This document shows, one piece after another, positions 40,204-48,686 of a stretch of DNA of 64,000 nucleotides. The stretch comes from DATMRS01 sp035566015. Its GTDB lineage: Bacteria; Pseudomonadota; Alphaproteobacteria; Sphingomonadales; Sphingomonadaceae. The notes beneath the pieces are model-generated. The model saw nothing but the letters and a program-made list of their open reading frames with translations, ran no database searches and was not told the DNA's origin. The DNA lies in NCBI GenBank assembly GCA_035566015.1, contig DATMRS010000022.1, positions 124,001-188,000 on the forward strand, in the 5' to 3' direction. The position numbers and the translations under genes are program-made. The first letter of the stretch is position 1. Every line of letters starts with the position of its first letter.

Positions 40204-41268
40204 ATGCGGGTCCAGCGGGCAGCGATGTCACGGCATATGATCCTGTTTTCGCTGCTCGCGGCGGCTTGCGCGTCGCTGTCGGCGCAAGCACCTGTAAAAG
40301 GTGAGGCGTCCCGGCCTCCGATCGAAATCGCACGGCAGGGCGCATTCGAGGCAGGGGGAGGCGTGATCGGCGATCCGGCGACTTCCTCCTCGTCCTGTGA
40401 TTTCGGCTATGTCGAATATCAGATTCCGACCCGTGCGCGGTCGGTCGGCCTGTTTCTGTGGCACAGTTCCAGCGTGCGTGCCTGGAAGAATCGCTGGGAC
40501 GGCGGGGAGGGTTTCGAAAGCATCTTCCTGCGTCGCGGCTTCCCCATCTATCTGTGGGATGGGCCGCGCGTCGGCCGCGCCAATCAGCCCTGCGTGCCTG
40601 TGCAGACCACGCCGCGCGCCGGGGCCGATCAGACGAGCTTCACGTCATGGCGCTTCGGGCCGAGCTATCCTCACTGGTATCCCGGTGTGCAGTTTCCGGT
40701 GAACGACAAGGGCGCCTGGTATCAGGCGGTGCGAGCGCGGTATGAGGAGTTCGACACTGTCGATAACGCGATCTTGCAGGCGCATGCGGCGGCGGCGGCG
40801 CTCGAACGGACGGGGCCGGTGGTGCTCGTCACCAATTCGGCCGCGGGGCTGCGCGCCTTGCTGACCGCGATCGAGAGCGACAAGGTGAAGGCGATCGTTG
40901 CTTATGAGAATGTCGGCTTCGTCCTGCCCGAGAGCGAGAATGACGGCCGCGTGCCGGGGCCTTATGGCCCTGTCTATGTGCCGTTGGAGCAGTTCAAAAA
41001 GCTCGCGAGAATACCGATGCAATTCGTATGGGGCGACCATCTTTCGCAGCCGCGCGGGCCGCAGATGGCGCTGCCGGCCAATCGGCATTTCGTCGACCTC
41101 ATCAATCATTATGGCGGCACGGCCGAGATATTGGAGTTGCCCAGCGTCGGCCTGAAGGGCAACACCCATCTGCCCTTTGCCGACATGAACAATGTCGCGG
41201 TCGCCGATCAGCTTCAGCGCTTCCTGCAACGCCACCATATCGACGATGCGCCGGGCGCGACCCGATAA
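40204..41268 (+). CDS. Exported alpha/beta hydrolase
   Basis: 354 aa. Signal peptide within MRVQRAAMSRHMILFSLLAAACASLSAQA. The body has alpha/beta-hydrolase order: strand-loop FLWHSSSVRAWKNRWDGGEGFE, the probable nucleophile Ser in LVTNSAAGLRALL (Thr and Ala replace the usual glycines of GxSxG), and a His candidate in LKGNTHLPFADMNN. It likely hydrolyses an ester or lactone in the periplasm. GGGGAGG at 40190-40196 favours ATG 40204 over 40198 or 40141. The next gene, a carrier, is on the same strand 96 bases on. Confidence 0.78.
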   Translation: MRVQRAAMSRHMILFSLLAAACASLSAQAPVKGEASRPPIEIARQGAFEAGGGVIGDPATSSSSCDFGYVEYQIPTRARSVGLFLWHSSSVRAWKNRWDGGEGFESIFLRRGFPIYLWDGPRVGRANQPCVPVQTTPRAGADQTSFTSWRFGPSYPHWYPGVQFPVNDKGAWYQAVRARYEEFDTVDNAILQAHAAAAALERTGPVVLVTNSAAGLRALLTAIESDKVKAIVAYENVGFVLPESENDGRVPGPYGPVYVPLEQFKKLARIPMQFVWGDHLSQPRGPQMALPANRHFVDLINHYGGTAEILELPSVGLKGNTHLPFADMNNVAVADQLQRFLQRHHIDDAPGATR

Positions 41269-41364
41269 TTAAAATTTAGTAGAATATATTGCCCCCGCAA
41301 GGAGGCGCTGTTAGCAACGCGACTGGGTATCGCCGCGCGAATGCGGGGGCCTGGGGAGGATAGG

Positions 41365-42714
41365 ATGACTTCAGCGGTCCATTCGATAGATGCGGTGCTC
41401 GAACGCCCGGCCATGGGTCGCTATCGCTGGGGCATCTATCTCCTGTGCGGGCTGGTGATGGCGATGGAAGGCTATGACGCCTATATCGTCGCCAATCTGG
41501 CGCCGGTGATCGCGCGGAGCCTCGCGATCCCGATCGCGTCGATGGCCTTCGTGTTCACCGCGCAGGCCGCCGGCATGGCGATCGGCTTCTATACCATTCC
41601 CATTCTCGCGGACCGCATCGGGCGGCGCGGCATCGTGCTTGTCGGATCGGCGCTGTTCGGGCTGCTTACCTTGCTGTCCACCGCGGTCACGACCCTGCCG
41701 GAGTTCACCGTGGTGCGCTTCCTCGCCTTCGCGGCGATGGGCGGCACAATGCCGAACGTCGTGGCGCTCGCCACCGAATTCATGCCCGAGACGCGGCGCG
41801 GCAAGCTCCTGACATGGCTCTATATCGGCCATGGACTCGGCGCCTCGGTCGCGGGCCTCGTGGGGCCGACGTTCGTCGCTTATCATTCGTGGCAGTCGGC
41901 CTTGTGGGCCGGCGGCGTGGCATTGCTCCTTTTCGTGCCCCTGCTCTACGTCCATTTGCCCGAAAGCTGCCGCTATCTGTTGACGCGCGACCCATCCGAT
42001 CCGCGTATCGGCGTGACGCTGCGCAAGATCGATCCGGCGTTCGATTGTCCGGCGGGAACGTCCTTCACGACGACGGAGGCACAGACGCGCGGCTCTCCCA
42101 TCGTCGGCCTGTTCCGGGATGGCCGGGCGACGATGACGCTGCTCCTCTGGGCCGCGATGGGCAGCACGCTCTGCGTCGTCGCGACACTGACCTCCTGGCT
42201 ACCGAGTTACCTACATATCTTCGGCGGCGTCGAGGCGAGCACCGCCACGCGCATGTCGTCGGTCTCCGCTTTCGGCGCGATCGCGGGTCCCGTCCTCCTG
42301 ACACTCCTGATGCGGCGAATGGAATTGGCGACCTCGCTGCTGCTGATGTCGTTCCTCGGCTTCTTCGCCATGTCCGCGCTGCATCTCGTCAGCTCGGCCC
42401 ATTTCCTCGGCTGGGTCTTTGGCTTCTGCTACGGGCTGCTCGTCATCGGCACGCAGGCGGGGCTGAACTCGCTGGTCGCATCGAGCTATCCCACGTCGAA
42501 CCGATCGACCGCGATCGGCTGGGCCGGCGGCATCGGGCGTGTCACCTCGATGATCGGCCCCGGCCTTGGCGGCGTGATGCTGGCGGCGCATTGGCCAGCG
42601 CTATGGGTCTATACCGCCGTCGCCGCGCCGCTGCTGCTAACGGCCATCGCGATGCTGGGGTTCCGCATTTTCGTCGCACGCGGGATGTTGAAAGCGTCGA
42701 CGGTTCCAGCGTGA
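41365..42714 (+). CDS. AAHS family MFS transporter (aromatic acid/H+ symport type)
   Basis: 449 aa, 12 membrane segments. Hallmarks: GYDAYIVANLAPVIA after TM1 (the DGxD-like motif of aromatic acid carriers), DRIGRRGIVLVGSALFG after TM2, and ATEFMPETRRGKLLTW. Related proteins (PcaK, BenK, VanK) import aromatic acids. GGGGAGGA at 41353-41360 marks the start. Converges with the SDR gene. Confidence 0.86.
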   Translation: MTSAVHSIDAVLERPAMGRYRWGIYLLCGLVMAMEGYDAYIVANLAPVIARSLAIPIASMAFVFTAQAAGMAIGFYTIPILADRIGRRGIVLVGSALFGLLTLLSTAVTTLPEFTVVRFLAFAAMGGTMPNVVALATEFMPETRRGKLLTWLYIGHGLGASVAGLVGPTFVAYHSWQSALWAGGVALLLFVPLLYVHLPESCRYLLTRDPSDPRIGVTLRKIDPAFDCPAGTSFTTTEAQTRGSPIVGLFRDGRATMTLLLWAAMGSTLCVVATLTSWLPSYLHIFGGVEASTATRMSSVSAFGAIAGPVLLTLLMRRMELATSLLLMSFLGFFAMSALHLVSSAHFLGWVFGFCYGLLVIGTQAGLNSLVASSYPTSNRSTAIGWAGGIGRVTSMIGPGLGGVMLAAHWPALWVYTAVAAPLLLTAIAMLGFRIFVARGMLKASTVPA

Positions 42715-42758
42715 CAGGGCGCGGGCGACGCGCTATCGCTGGCCCATCGCGAAGCCGC

Positions 42759-43487
42759 TTACCAGGGGACCGCGCCCGCTTCCCCGAAATGCCCGCCGGT
42801 GGGTCCGTCCGCATCGAGAAGCGCTAGCTTGACCGCGACCATTGCGCCATCCCGGGGCGGGCGTCCCTTGCCCTCCGAAAGGGCTGTGGCGCAGAGGCCC
42901 GGGTTAGCCGCGTTCACTTTGATCGGCGTATCCGCCAGCTCATTGGCGAACTGCACGGTCACGGCGTTAAGCGCCGTCTTCGAGCTGTTATAGGCCAATA
43001 GCCGGCTGAAGCCCATCGGCGCGTCCGAGCCGCGCGTCAGCGTGAGCGAAGCGAGGCCGGTTGACATGTTGACGATCCGCCCCGCCGGCGATCTGCGCAG
43101 CAGCGGGAGCATCGCCTGGATCACCGAAACCACCCCGAACACGTTGGTTTCATAGACCATGCGCATCTGCGCGAGGTCGGCCTCGCTCGGCAGAGCATCC
43201 TTGCCCAGCGATATGCCCGCATTGTTGACGAGTATGTCGAGCCGCCCCCATCGCTCCTCGATGGTGGCGGCTGCGGCACGGACCGATGCCGCGTCGGTGA
43301 CATCGATCCGAAGCGGCTCGGCGGTAAGGCCCTGCTCGCGCAGCGCGGCCGCCGCCGTGGCGCCGGCTTCCTCGCCGCGCGCGCCGATCAGGACCAGCAG
43401 CCCCTGTTCGGCCAGCCCTCGTGCGATTTCGAAGCCGATGCCTTTATTGGCGCCGGTGACGAGCGCGACGCGCTGCTCTCCGCTCAT
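42759..43487 (-). CDS. Short-chain dehydrogenase/reductase
   Basis: 242 aa classical SDR: VALVTGANKGIGFEIARGL (NAD(P)-binding), NNAG in DILVNNAGISLGKD, catalytic Ser in VNMSTGLASLT and Tyr-x3-Lys in YNSSKTALNAVT. The cofactor preference cannot be read with certainty. It directly follows the Rieske oxygenase (14-base gap) and could oxidise the product of that enzyme, or reduce a ketone. Confidence 0.9.
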   Translation of the reverse strand: MSGEQRVALVTGANKGIGFEIARGLAEQGLLVLIGARGEEAGATAAAALREQGLTAEPLRIDVTDAASVRAAAATIEERWGRLDILVNNAGISLGKDALPSEADLAQMRMVYETNVFGVVSVIQAMLPLLRRSPAGRIVNMSTGLASLTLTRGSDAPMGFSRLLAYNSSKTALNAVTVQFANELADTPIKVNAANPGLCATALSEGKGRPPRDGAMVAVKLALLDADGPTGGHFGEAGAVPW

Positions 43488-43501
43488 TTCCAGCCCTCCG
43501 C

Positions 43502-44509
43502 TTACACGTCGAACGGTGCGGAACGCGGATATTTGCCGAGATATTGCAGGAATTGGCCAAAATATTTGTCGGCGCGGAGCAGGGCGCTCTTGCCGTAACC
43601 GCGAAAACGCAGGTTGAAGAGGATCGGCTCATCCTCCGAATAGAGCTTGTGCATGTAGGCGATACGGTTGGCGAGTTCCGCCTGCGTGGCTTCTTCGCCC
43701 AGTTCTTCCGCCTGCGAACGACGCATGGCCACTACGAAGAAGGCGTCCGACCAGCCGGGACGCACCTGCGAGCTGCCGGCCATGAACAGGCGCTCCGTTC
43801 CGTTCGGAAACTGCATATGCGCGGTGAGCCAGGTGCCGCCCCACAGCTTGGTGTCGGCGATGCGCTCAGCCGATTCCTGGCGGACGGTGATGAGATAGTC
43901 CTCGAACACCACGCTGACCGGATTGGGATCGGGAATGCCGTGAACCGTCGAGAGGTGCTGGAAGTCGACCAGATTGGACGAGCCGATCCAGCCCTCGATC
44001 TGGCGCTGGCCGCGATGAAAGGCCTGATAGACGAGGTCCTCCTCGGCGAGGTTGGGCATTTCCGGCAAGTCGAACAGGGGCGTTTCGCCATTGAAGGCCC
44101 AGATCAGGCCCCAGCGTTCGGCAGTCGGATAATTATAGATACGGGCAGCGCGCGGAATATGGCTCTCCCCGGGAATTTTGGCGCAGCGGCCATCCTTGGC
44201 GAACTGCCAATGATGATAGGGGCAGCGCACCTCGCCCTCGATAAGCTCGCCGCCCGAAAGGTCCGCGCCAACATGGGGACAATAGGCGCTTTGCACGACC
44301 GGCCGGCCGTCCGCGTCGCGATAGACGATCACGCGTGTGCCCAGGAAATCCTTACCGGCGATTTTCCCCGGCTCCAGCTCCGACGCCAGCATCAGCGGGT
44401 TCCAGTTCTTGAGATAGGTGCCGTCATGGACGTGGCCATATTCCTGCCCCGCAAAGGGGCGTTCCGGCGTCGTGACCGGTTCCGGGCCAAACGGCTGCAT
44501 GACAGACAT
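43502..44509 (-). CDS. Rieske-type aromatic oxygenase, terminal oxygenase subunit
   Basis: 335 aa. Rieske [2Fe-2S] ligands: Cys-Pro-His in AYCPHVGADL and Cys-x2-His in RCPYHHW, 16 residues apart. The mononuclear iron ligands are in SNLVDFQHLSTVHGI (Asp-x2-His-x4-His). Length and order match the phthalate/vanillate type (VanA, KshA-like), which works as an alpha-only oligomer and needs a separate ferredoxin reductase, not seen here. GGAGGAAAG precedes ATG 44509; the frame upstream of it is not conserved-looking. Possible reactions are hydroxylation or O-demethylation. Confidence 0.9.
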   Translation of the reverse strand: MSVMQPFGPEPVTTPERPFAGQEYGHVHDGTYLKNWNPLMLASELEPGKIAGKDFLGTRVIVYRDADGRPVVQSAYCPHVGADLSGGELIEGEVRCPYHHWQFAKDGRCAKIPGESHIPRAARIYNYPTAERWGLIWAFNGETPLFDLPEMPNLAEEDLVYQAFHRGQRQIEGWIGSSNLVDFQHLSTVHGIPDPNPVSVVFEDYLITVRQESAERIADTKLWGGTWLTAHMQFPNGTERLFMAGSSQVRPGWSDAFFVVAMRRSQAEELGEEATQAELANRIAYMHKLYSEDEPILFNLRFRGYGKSALLRADKYFGQFLQYLGKYPRSAPFDV

Positions 44510-44565
44510 AGCTTTCCTCCTGACTTTTGTCCTGCCTATCACGCACCGGAAGGAAAGCAAAGTTT

Positions 44566-44583
44566 TTTATAGATAGTTAGAAA
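44566..44583. promoter_or_regulatory. Dyad site A: TTTATA-N6-TAGAAA
   Basis: TTTATA-GATAGT-TAGAAA, one mismatch from the ideal dyad, placed 57 bases upstream of the Rieske oxygenase start and 158 bases from the TetR stop. Part of a series of sites across 40-60 kb. Confidence 0.55.
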
Positions 44584-44740
44584 TATATTCTGGCTGCGCA
44601 GAGCATTGGCCGTTCCGCCGGTTTCTAGCGGTGAAGCGGCTGCGCGCGCGGCTATGTCGGGCCGCGAAGAGAGGGGCGGGCCTGCCGCCGGGAAATTCGC
44701 GGTTAAAATAAATAGGAAGCTGTTGCCGTAGAGGCGGCCT

Positions 44741-45466
44741 TCAACCAGCGGCGGATTGACCCTTCCGCGCGCCGATCCCCTGCAGCATCAGTTCGTAGAC
44801 GAACGCTTTATATTCGGCCGCTACGTCGCCATGCTCCTTGCCGCCGGCCGCGCTCGCCTGTTCGACGAAGCGGGACGCATGTTGGTACTGTTCGCACAGC
44901 CCCATGATCGCGACGAAGGTGAAATAGGGATCGATCGGGCGCAGCGCCCCTTCATCAACGCCCGAATCGATGATGTCGCGATAGATATCGAGCGTCTTGC
45001 TCATCCACACGCTAATCAGTTCGGCGGCCAGCGGATCGGTTTCGTCGCCAATGATTTCCATCATCAGCCGGTGGTAGAAGGGATTGAGGAAGAAGAAGTC
45101 GACCATCATGTCGATACGGATACGAAAGCGTTCTGGCGCCGTAAGACTGCGCGTCTCGCTTGCTGCCACGCCTTCACCCAGCGACATTGCCAGTGTGCGT
45201 GCGACATCCACGAGCAGGCGGGTGCGATCGGTGAAATAATATTTGAACAGCGTCAGATGAACGCCGGCGTGGCGCGCGGCCATCGACAGAGACAATTTTT
45301 CGGGTGGAACCGTGCGCAGCAATTCGACGGTCTTGTCGACCAGGAACTTCTTGCCGATGCTGCGCTGTCCGGCCGGCCGGCCGATCGATCGCTTCTTCGT
45401 CTTGGAGCCGCGCGCTGCCTTTGTGGTGGCTTTCGTCGCCTTGTCCGATTCCGTCTTCAGAGCCAT
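44741..45466 (-). CDS. TetR family transcriptional regulator
   Basis: 241 aa. The HTH is visible in LSLSMAARHAGVHLTLFKYYFTDRTRLLVDV, followed by a helical ligand-binding domain. An N-terminal extension of about 45 residues rich in Lys, Thr and Ala (KATKATTKAARGSKTKKR, then SIGRPAGQR) precedes it and may add non-specific or minor-groove DNA contacts. Start at ATG 45466 (MALKTESDK); a TTG at 45517 is possible. It lies between the Rieske-SDR and CocE operons, both of which carry the same dyad in their promoters, so it is the best candidate for the dyad-binding repressor. Confidence 0.87.
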   Translation of the reverse strand: MALKTESDKATKATTKAARGSKTKKRSIGRPAGQRSIGKKFLVDKTVELLRTVPPEKLSLSMAARHAGVHLTLFKYYFTDRTRLLVDVARTLAMSLGEGVAASETRSLTAPERFRIRIDMMVDFFFLNPFYHRLMMEIIGDETDPLAAELISVWMSKTLDIYRDIIDSGVDEGALRPIDPYFTFVAIMGLCEQYQHASRFVEQASAAGGKEHGDVAAEYKAFVYELMLQGIGARKGQSAAG

Positions 45467-45636
45467 CTGTCCGCCAACCCCATTCGCGCATCGCGAGAAA
45501 ATTATCCGTGTCTTCAAAAAGGAAGTCCGCGGTCCTCGCCGCGCTTCTCAATAGCTTCCACCCTATGTTTGGGCAACCGGTGGGAACCGACGGGACGCAG
45601 CACGGAACGGGCCCTCGGGCACGAGGGCTTTACAGA

Positions 45637-45654
45637 ATTATAGAGTGATTTAAA
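45637..45654. promoter_or_regulatory. Dyad site B: ATTATA-N6-TTTAAA
   Basis: ATTATA-GAGTGA-TTTAAA, two mismatches from the ideal TTTATA-N6-TATAAA, in the 242-base divergent region between the TetR gene and the CocE operon, 55 bases before the CocE start. Confidence 0.5.
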
Positions 45655-45708
45655 TAATGTGCCATGTCCCCGCAATGGCGAGGATTCGAGAGCAGGAGGA
45701 GGCGAAAG

Positions 45709-47367
45709 ATGGGCACGTTCGTGAAACGCTTGAGAAAGCCGCCCAACAGCCCGGAGTTTCGCGGTGCTCGCCCCCGCCGCTATGAGCGCGGCCTTCGTGA
45801 CGGCATGCTGATCGAACGTGATGTGCGCGTGCCGACGCGCGCCGGCTTCGATCTGTGGATCGATCTGTTCCGCCCCGCCGAAGCGGCCGGGCCCTTGCCG
45901 GTGCTCGTTGCCTGGACGCCTTATGGCAAGCACGATCCCGCGCCGCTCGCCACCATCTATCCCACGTCGGGGGTGAAGGCCGAATGGCAATCGGATCTCA
46001 CCATCTTCGAGGCGCCCGATCCGGTTTACTGGGTCGATCAGGGCTATGCCGTGATTACCGCCGACACGCCGGGCACCTGGTTCGCCGAAGCCACCGCCAG
46101 CTATTTCTCGCGCGAGGAGGGCGATGCGCATTTCGATCTGATCGAATGGGCCGGAACCCAGCCGTGGAGCAATGGCCGGGTAGGGCTGTCCGGTGTCTCC
46201 TATCTCTCCTCATCGCAGTGGAATGTCGCCGCGCTTCGGCCGCCGCATTTGGCTGCGATCAATCCGTGGGAAGGCTGGTCGGATACCTATAACGAGATCG
46301 TTCGCCATGGCGGGATTCCCGAAACCTATTTCTGGCCACACATTCAGGTGCGCTGGGGCGCGTCCGATACGATGGTCGAGGATTTGTGGGCGCTGACCGC
46401 CGAGCATCCTTTCTTTGACGACTATTGGAAATCCAAGGTCCCCGATTTCAGCCGGATCGACGTTCCCGCATATGTCGTTGCGAGTTGGAGCGATCATGGC
46501 GTGCATACCCGTGGCACGCTGGAGGGTTTCAAGAAGATCGCCTCGCCGCGCAAATGGCTCGAAGTCCATGGTAGCAAGAAATGGGGCTATTATTATGAGC
46601 CCGCGTCGATCGCCCGGCAGACGGCCTTTTTTGATCATGTGCTCAAGGGCGTGTCGAACGAAGTTGGCGCGTGGCCACCGGTAACGCTGCATGTGCGCGA
46701 GCGCGCCGGCGTCGCCACTTTGAAGCGCGCCGAGCAGTGGCCGGTCGAGAATACCGACTATCGCCGCCTCCACCTCGACACAGCGTCCGGCACCTTGTCC
46801 GAGGAAGCGCCCGTGACGGCTTCCATCTTGCGCTACGACCCGCTGGACGAAGCGGCCGAAGCGCGGTTCGACTATCGTTTCGAACAGGAGACCGATGTCG
46901 TCGGGTATATGAAGCTTCAGCTTGCCGTGTCGGTCGAGGACGCCGACGATATGGATCTGTTCGTTGCCATCGAGAAGATCGAGGACGGCAAGAGTGTCGG
47001 TTTCGTCCACTGGGCTGTATTCGAAGATAGTGCGGCCGCTTTTGGCTGGCTGAGATTGTCGCGGCGTGAACTCGACCCCGTACGCTCAACCGACTATCAA
47101 CCGGTTCTGATCAACACGTCCGAATGGAAGGTCGCGCCTGAAGAAATAACCGAAGCGCAGATCGAAATTCTGCCGTCCGGCACGCATTTCAAGGCTGGAG
47201 ATATCCTGCGTGTCCGGATCAAGGGACGCGACATCCATCATTATCCCAAGCCCCTGCTCTACATGCGGCATGAGGACACGGTGAACAGGGGGATGCATCG
47301 CATCCATACCGGTCCCGGCATTAATTCGTTCCTTCTTATTCCGGTCGTGGAGCTGCAGCATGCATAA
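45709..47367 (+). CDS. CocE/NonD family hydrolase (X-Pro dipeptidyl-peptidase-like)
   Basis: 552 aa. Alpha/beta-hydrolase domain with nucleophile Ser164 in SGVSYLSSSQW, preceded by the family TADTPGTW region; a probable Asp in VASWSDHGVHTRG and His in HGSKKWGYYYEP. The C-terminal third (from about residue 340) is the jelly-roll domain of CocE and PepX enzymes. Members hydrolyse esters (cocaine esterase), glutaryl amides and similar. GGAGGA at 45695-45700 marks the start. Its end overlaps ribB by eight bases. No signal peptide. Confidence 0.86.
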   Translation: MGTFVKRLRKPPNSPEFRGARPRRYERGLRDGMLIERDVRVPTRAGFDLWIDLFRPAEAAGPLPVLVAWTPYGKHDPAPLATIYPTSGVKAEWQSDLTIFEAPDPVYWVDQGYAVITADTPGTWFAEATASYFSREEGDAHFDLIEWAGTQPWSNGRVGLSGVSYLSSSQWNVAALRPPHLAAINPWEGWSDTYNEIVRHGGIPETYFWPHIQVRWGASDTMVEDLWALTAEHPFFDDYWKSKVPDFSRIDVPAYVVASWSDHGVHTRGTLEGFKKIASPRKWLEVHGSKKWGYYYEPASIARQTAFFDHVLKGVSNEVGAWPPVTLHVRERAGVATLKRAEQWPVENTDYRRLHLDTASGTLSEEAPVTASILRYDPLDEAAEARFDYRFEQETDVVGYMKLQLAVSVEDADDMDLFVAIEKIEDGKSVGFVHWAVFEDSAAAFGWLRLSRRELDPVRSTDYQPVLINTSEWKVAPEEITEAQIEILPSGTHFKAGDILRVRIKGRDIHHYPKPLLYMRHEDTVNRGMHRIHTGPGINSFLLIPVVELQHA

Positions 47368-48058
47368 CGGGTTCGATACGCCGCTCGACCCGCTCGAATA
47401 TGGATGCGCGGGGTGGGACGTTGCGGATTGTGCGCCACCGCCCCGAATATTCTCGTCGATCGCCGAGCTGATCGCCGACGTTCGTATGGGCAAGCCGATC
47501 ATCCTGGTCGATTCGCAGGATCGCGAAAATGAAGGCGATATTGTCATTCCCGCGCAGTTCGCCACCTATCGCGAGATCAACTTCATGGCGCGCCATGCAC
47601 GCGGCCTGATCTGCCTGGCGATCACGCCCGCGCGCGCGGCGTCGCTGCGGTTGCGCCCGATGGTGGAGAATAATGGTGCGCCACACGGCACCGCCTTCAC
47701 CACCTCAATCGAGGCGGCGAGTGGCGTGACCACCGGCATTTCCGCGCATGATCGCGCACGGACGATCGCGGTGGCGATCGATCCGGCGGCATCCGCTGCC
47801 GATATCGTCTCACCCGGGCACATATTCCCGCTCGTCGCGCGCGTCGGGGGCGTGCTGGAGCGACCAGGTCATACCGAGGCGGCGGTCGATATCGCTCGGC
47901 TCGCGGGGTTGATCCCGGCCGGAGTGATCTGTGAGATCATGAATGACGACGGCAGCATGGCGCGCCTACCCGATCTGCGCCGTTTCGCGCGGAAGCACGG
48001 CTTGCGCATCGGCTCGATCGAGGAACTGATCGCCTATCTCCGGGAGGCGGGCGAATGA
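47360..48058 (+). CDS. ribB: 3,4-dihydroxy-2-butanone-4-phosphate synthase
   Basis: 232 aa single-domain RibB. Motifs: ILVDSQDRENEGDIVIPAQ, NFMARHARGLICLAIT, GVTTGISAHDRARTI, PGHIFPLVARVGGVLERPGHTEAAVDIARLAG. Makes the four-carbon precursor of riboflavin from ribulose 5-phosphate. Unlike typical RibBA there is no GTP cyclohydrolase II domain. It overlaps CocE on one side and the flavin reductase on the other, so it is part of a catabolic operon and probably raises flavin supply for it. Confidence 0.92.
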   Translation: MHNGFDTPLDPLEYGCAGWDVADCAPPPRIFSSIAELIADVRMGKPIILVDSQDRENEGDIVIPAQFATYREINFMARHARGLICLAITPARAASLRLRPMVENNGAPHGTAFTTSIEAASGVTTGISAHDRARTIAVAIDPAASAADIVSPGHIFPLVARVGGVLERPGHTEAAVDIARLAGLIPAGVICEIMNDDGSMARLPDLRRFARKHGLRIGSIEELIAYLREAGE

Positions 48059-48561
48059 CCGAGCTTTCTCCGGTCGCCATGTGCCTACGCGAAGGGCTAC
48101 GCCGTTTGGCCAAGGCGGTGGTGGTAATTACCTGCAAGCATGAGGGCCAGCGTTACGCCATGGCCGCGACTGCCGTAAGCGAATTGAGCATGAACCCGCC
48201 TTCGCTGCTCATCTGCGTCAATCGCACCGCCAGCCTCTACGGTCCGCTTTCGCAGGGTGCCGATTTTTGCGTCAATATCCTGCACAGCAGCCACAGCCAG
48301 ATCTCGTCCGTCTGTAGTGGCAAGGCACGCGGCGAGGCCCGCTTCGCGGTGGGCGACTGGGGCACGACAGTGGAGGAATGCCCGCTGCTGGAGGATGCAC
48401 AGGCCAGCTTTTTCTGCCGAAATGAGCAGGCGATGGATTACGGCACGCACCACATCGTGATCGGCCGGGTCGAGGAAGTGCGGATCGCGGGCGAGATCGA
48501 TCCGCTCGTCTATGCCGATGGCCGGTATCTCAGTCTCGGTGAACCCATCGACATGAATTGA
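48055..48561 (+). CDS. NAD(P)H:flavin reductase (flavin reductase-like domain)
   Basis: 168 aa. Domain pattern of the HpaC-type reductases: CLREGLRRLAKAVVVITCKHEGQRYAMAATAVSELSMNPPSLLICVNRTAS, then DFCVNILHSSHSQISSVCSG and ending HHIVIGRVEEVRI. It supplies reduced FMN/FAD to a flavin-dependent oxygenase, plausibly the luciferase-like enzyme at 48687. Overlaps ribB by four bases (ATGA). Confidence 0.9.
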   Translation: MTELSPVAMCLREGLRRLAKAVVVITCKHEGQRYAMAATAVSELSMNPPSLLICVNRTASLYGPLSQGADFCVNILHSSHSQISSVCSGKARGEARFAVGDWGTTVEECPLLEDAQASFFCRNEQAMDYGTHHIVIGRVEEVRIAGEIDPLVYADGRYLSLGEPIDMN

Positions 48562-48603
48562 AGCGCAGCGCCTCTGACGCTTCATTTGTTTTCATTTCGA
48601 GTC

Positions 48604-48677
48604 GTCAGATGATACTATCTGACTTGAAAATACTCTAAACCGCCGCGCAAGGAGGGCTGTTCTCCTCCGCGCGGCGG
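48604..48677. terminator. Two stacked inverted repeats between convergent genes
   Basis: First GTCAGAT-GATACT-ATCTGAC (48604-48623), then a strong hairpin with CCGCCGCGC (48640-48648) pairing to GCGCGGCGG (48669-48677) and an inner GGAG/CTCC pairing. They fill the 125-base gap between the flavin reductase and luciferase-like genes and should act as a bidirectional terminator. The first repeat could alternatively be an operator. Confidence 0.6.
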
Positions 48678-48686
48678 GAGCGTGTG

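Noticed and set aside
41268..41300. AT-rich stretch before the AAHS carrier as another copy of the TTTATA-N6-TATAAA dyad
   Set aside because: Best alignment matches only about 7 of 12 arm positions, too weak to include with sites A-D and F.
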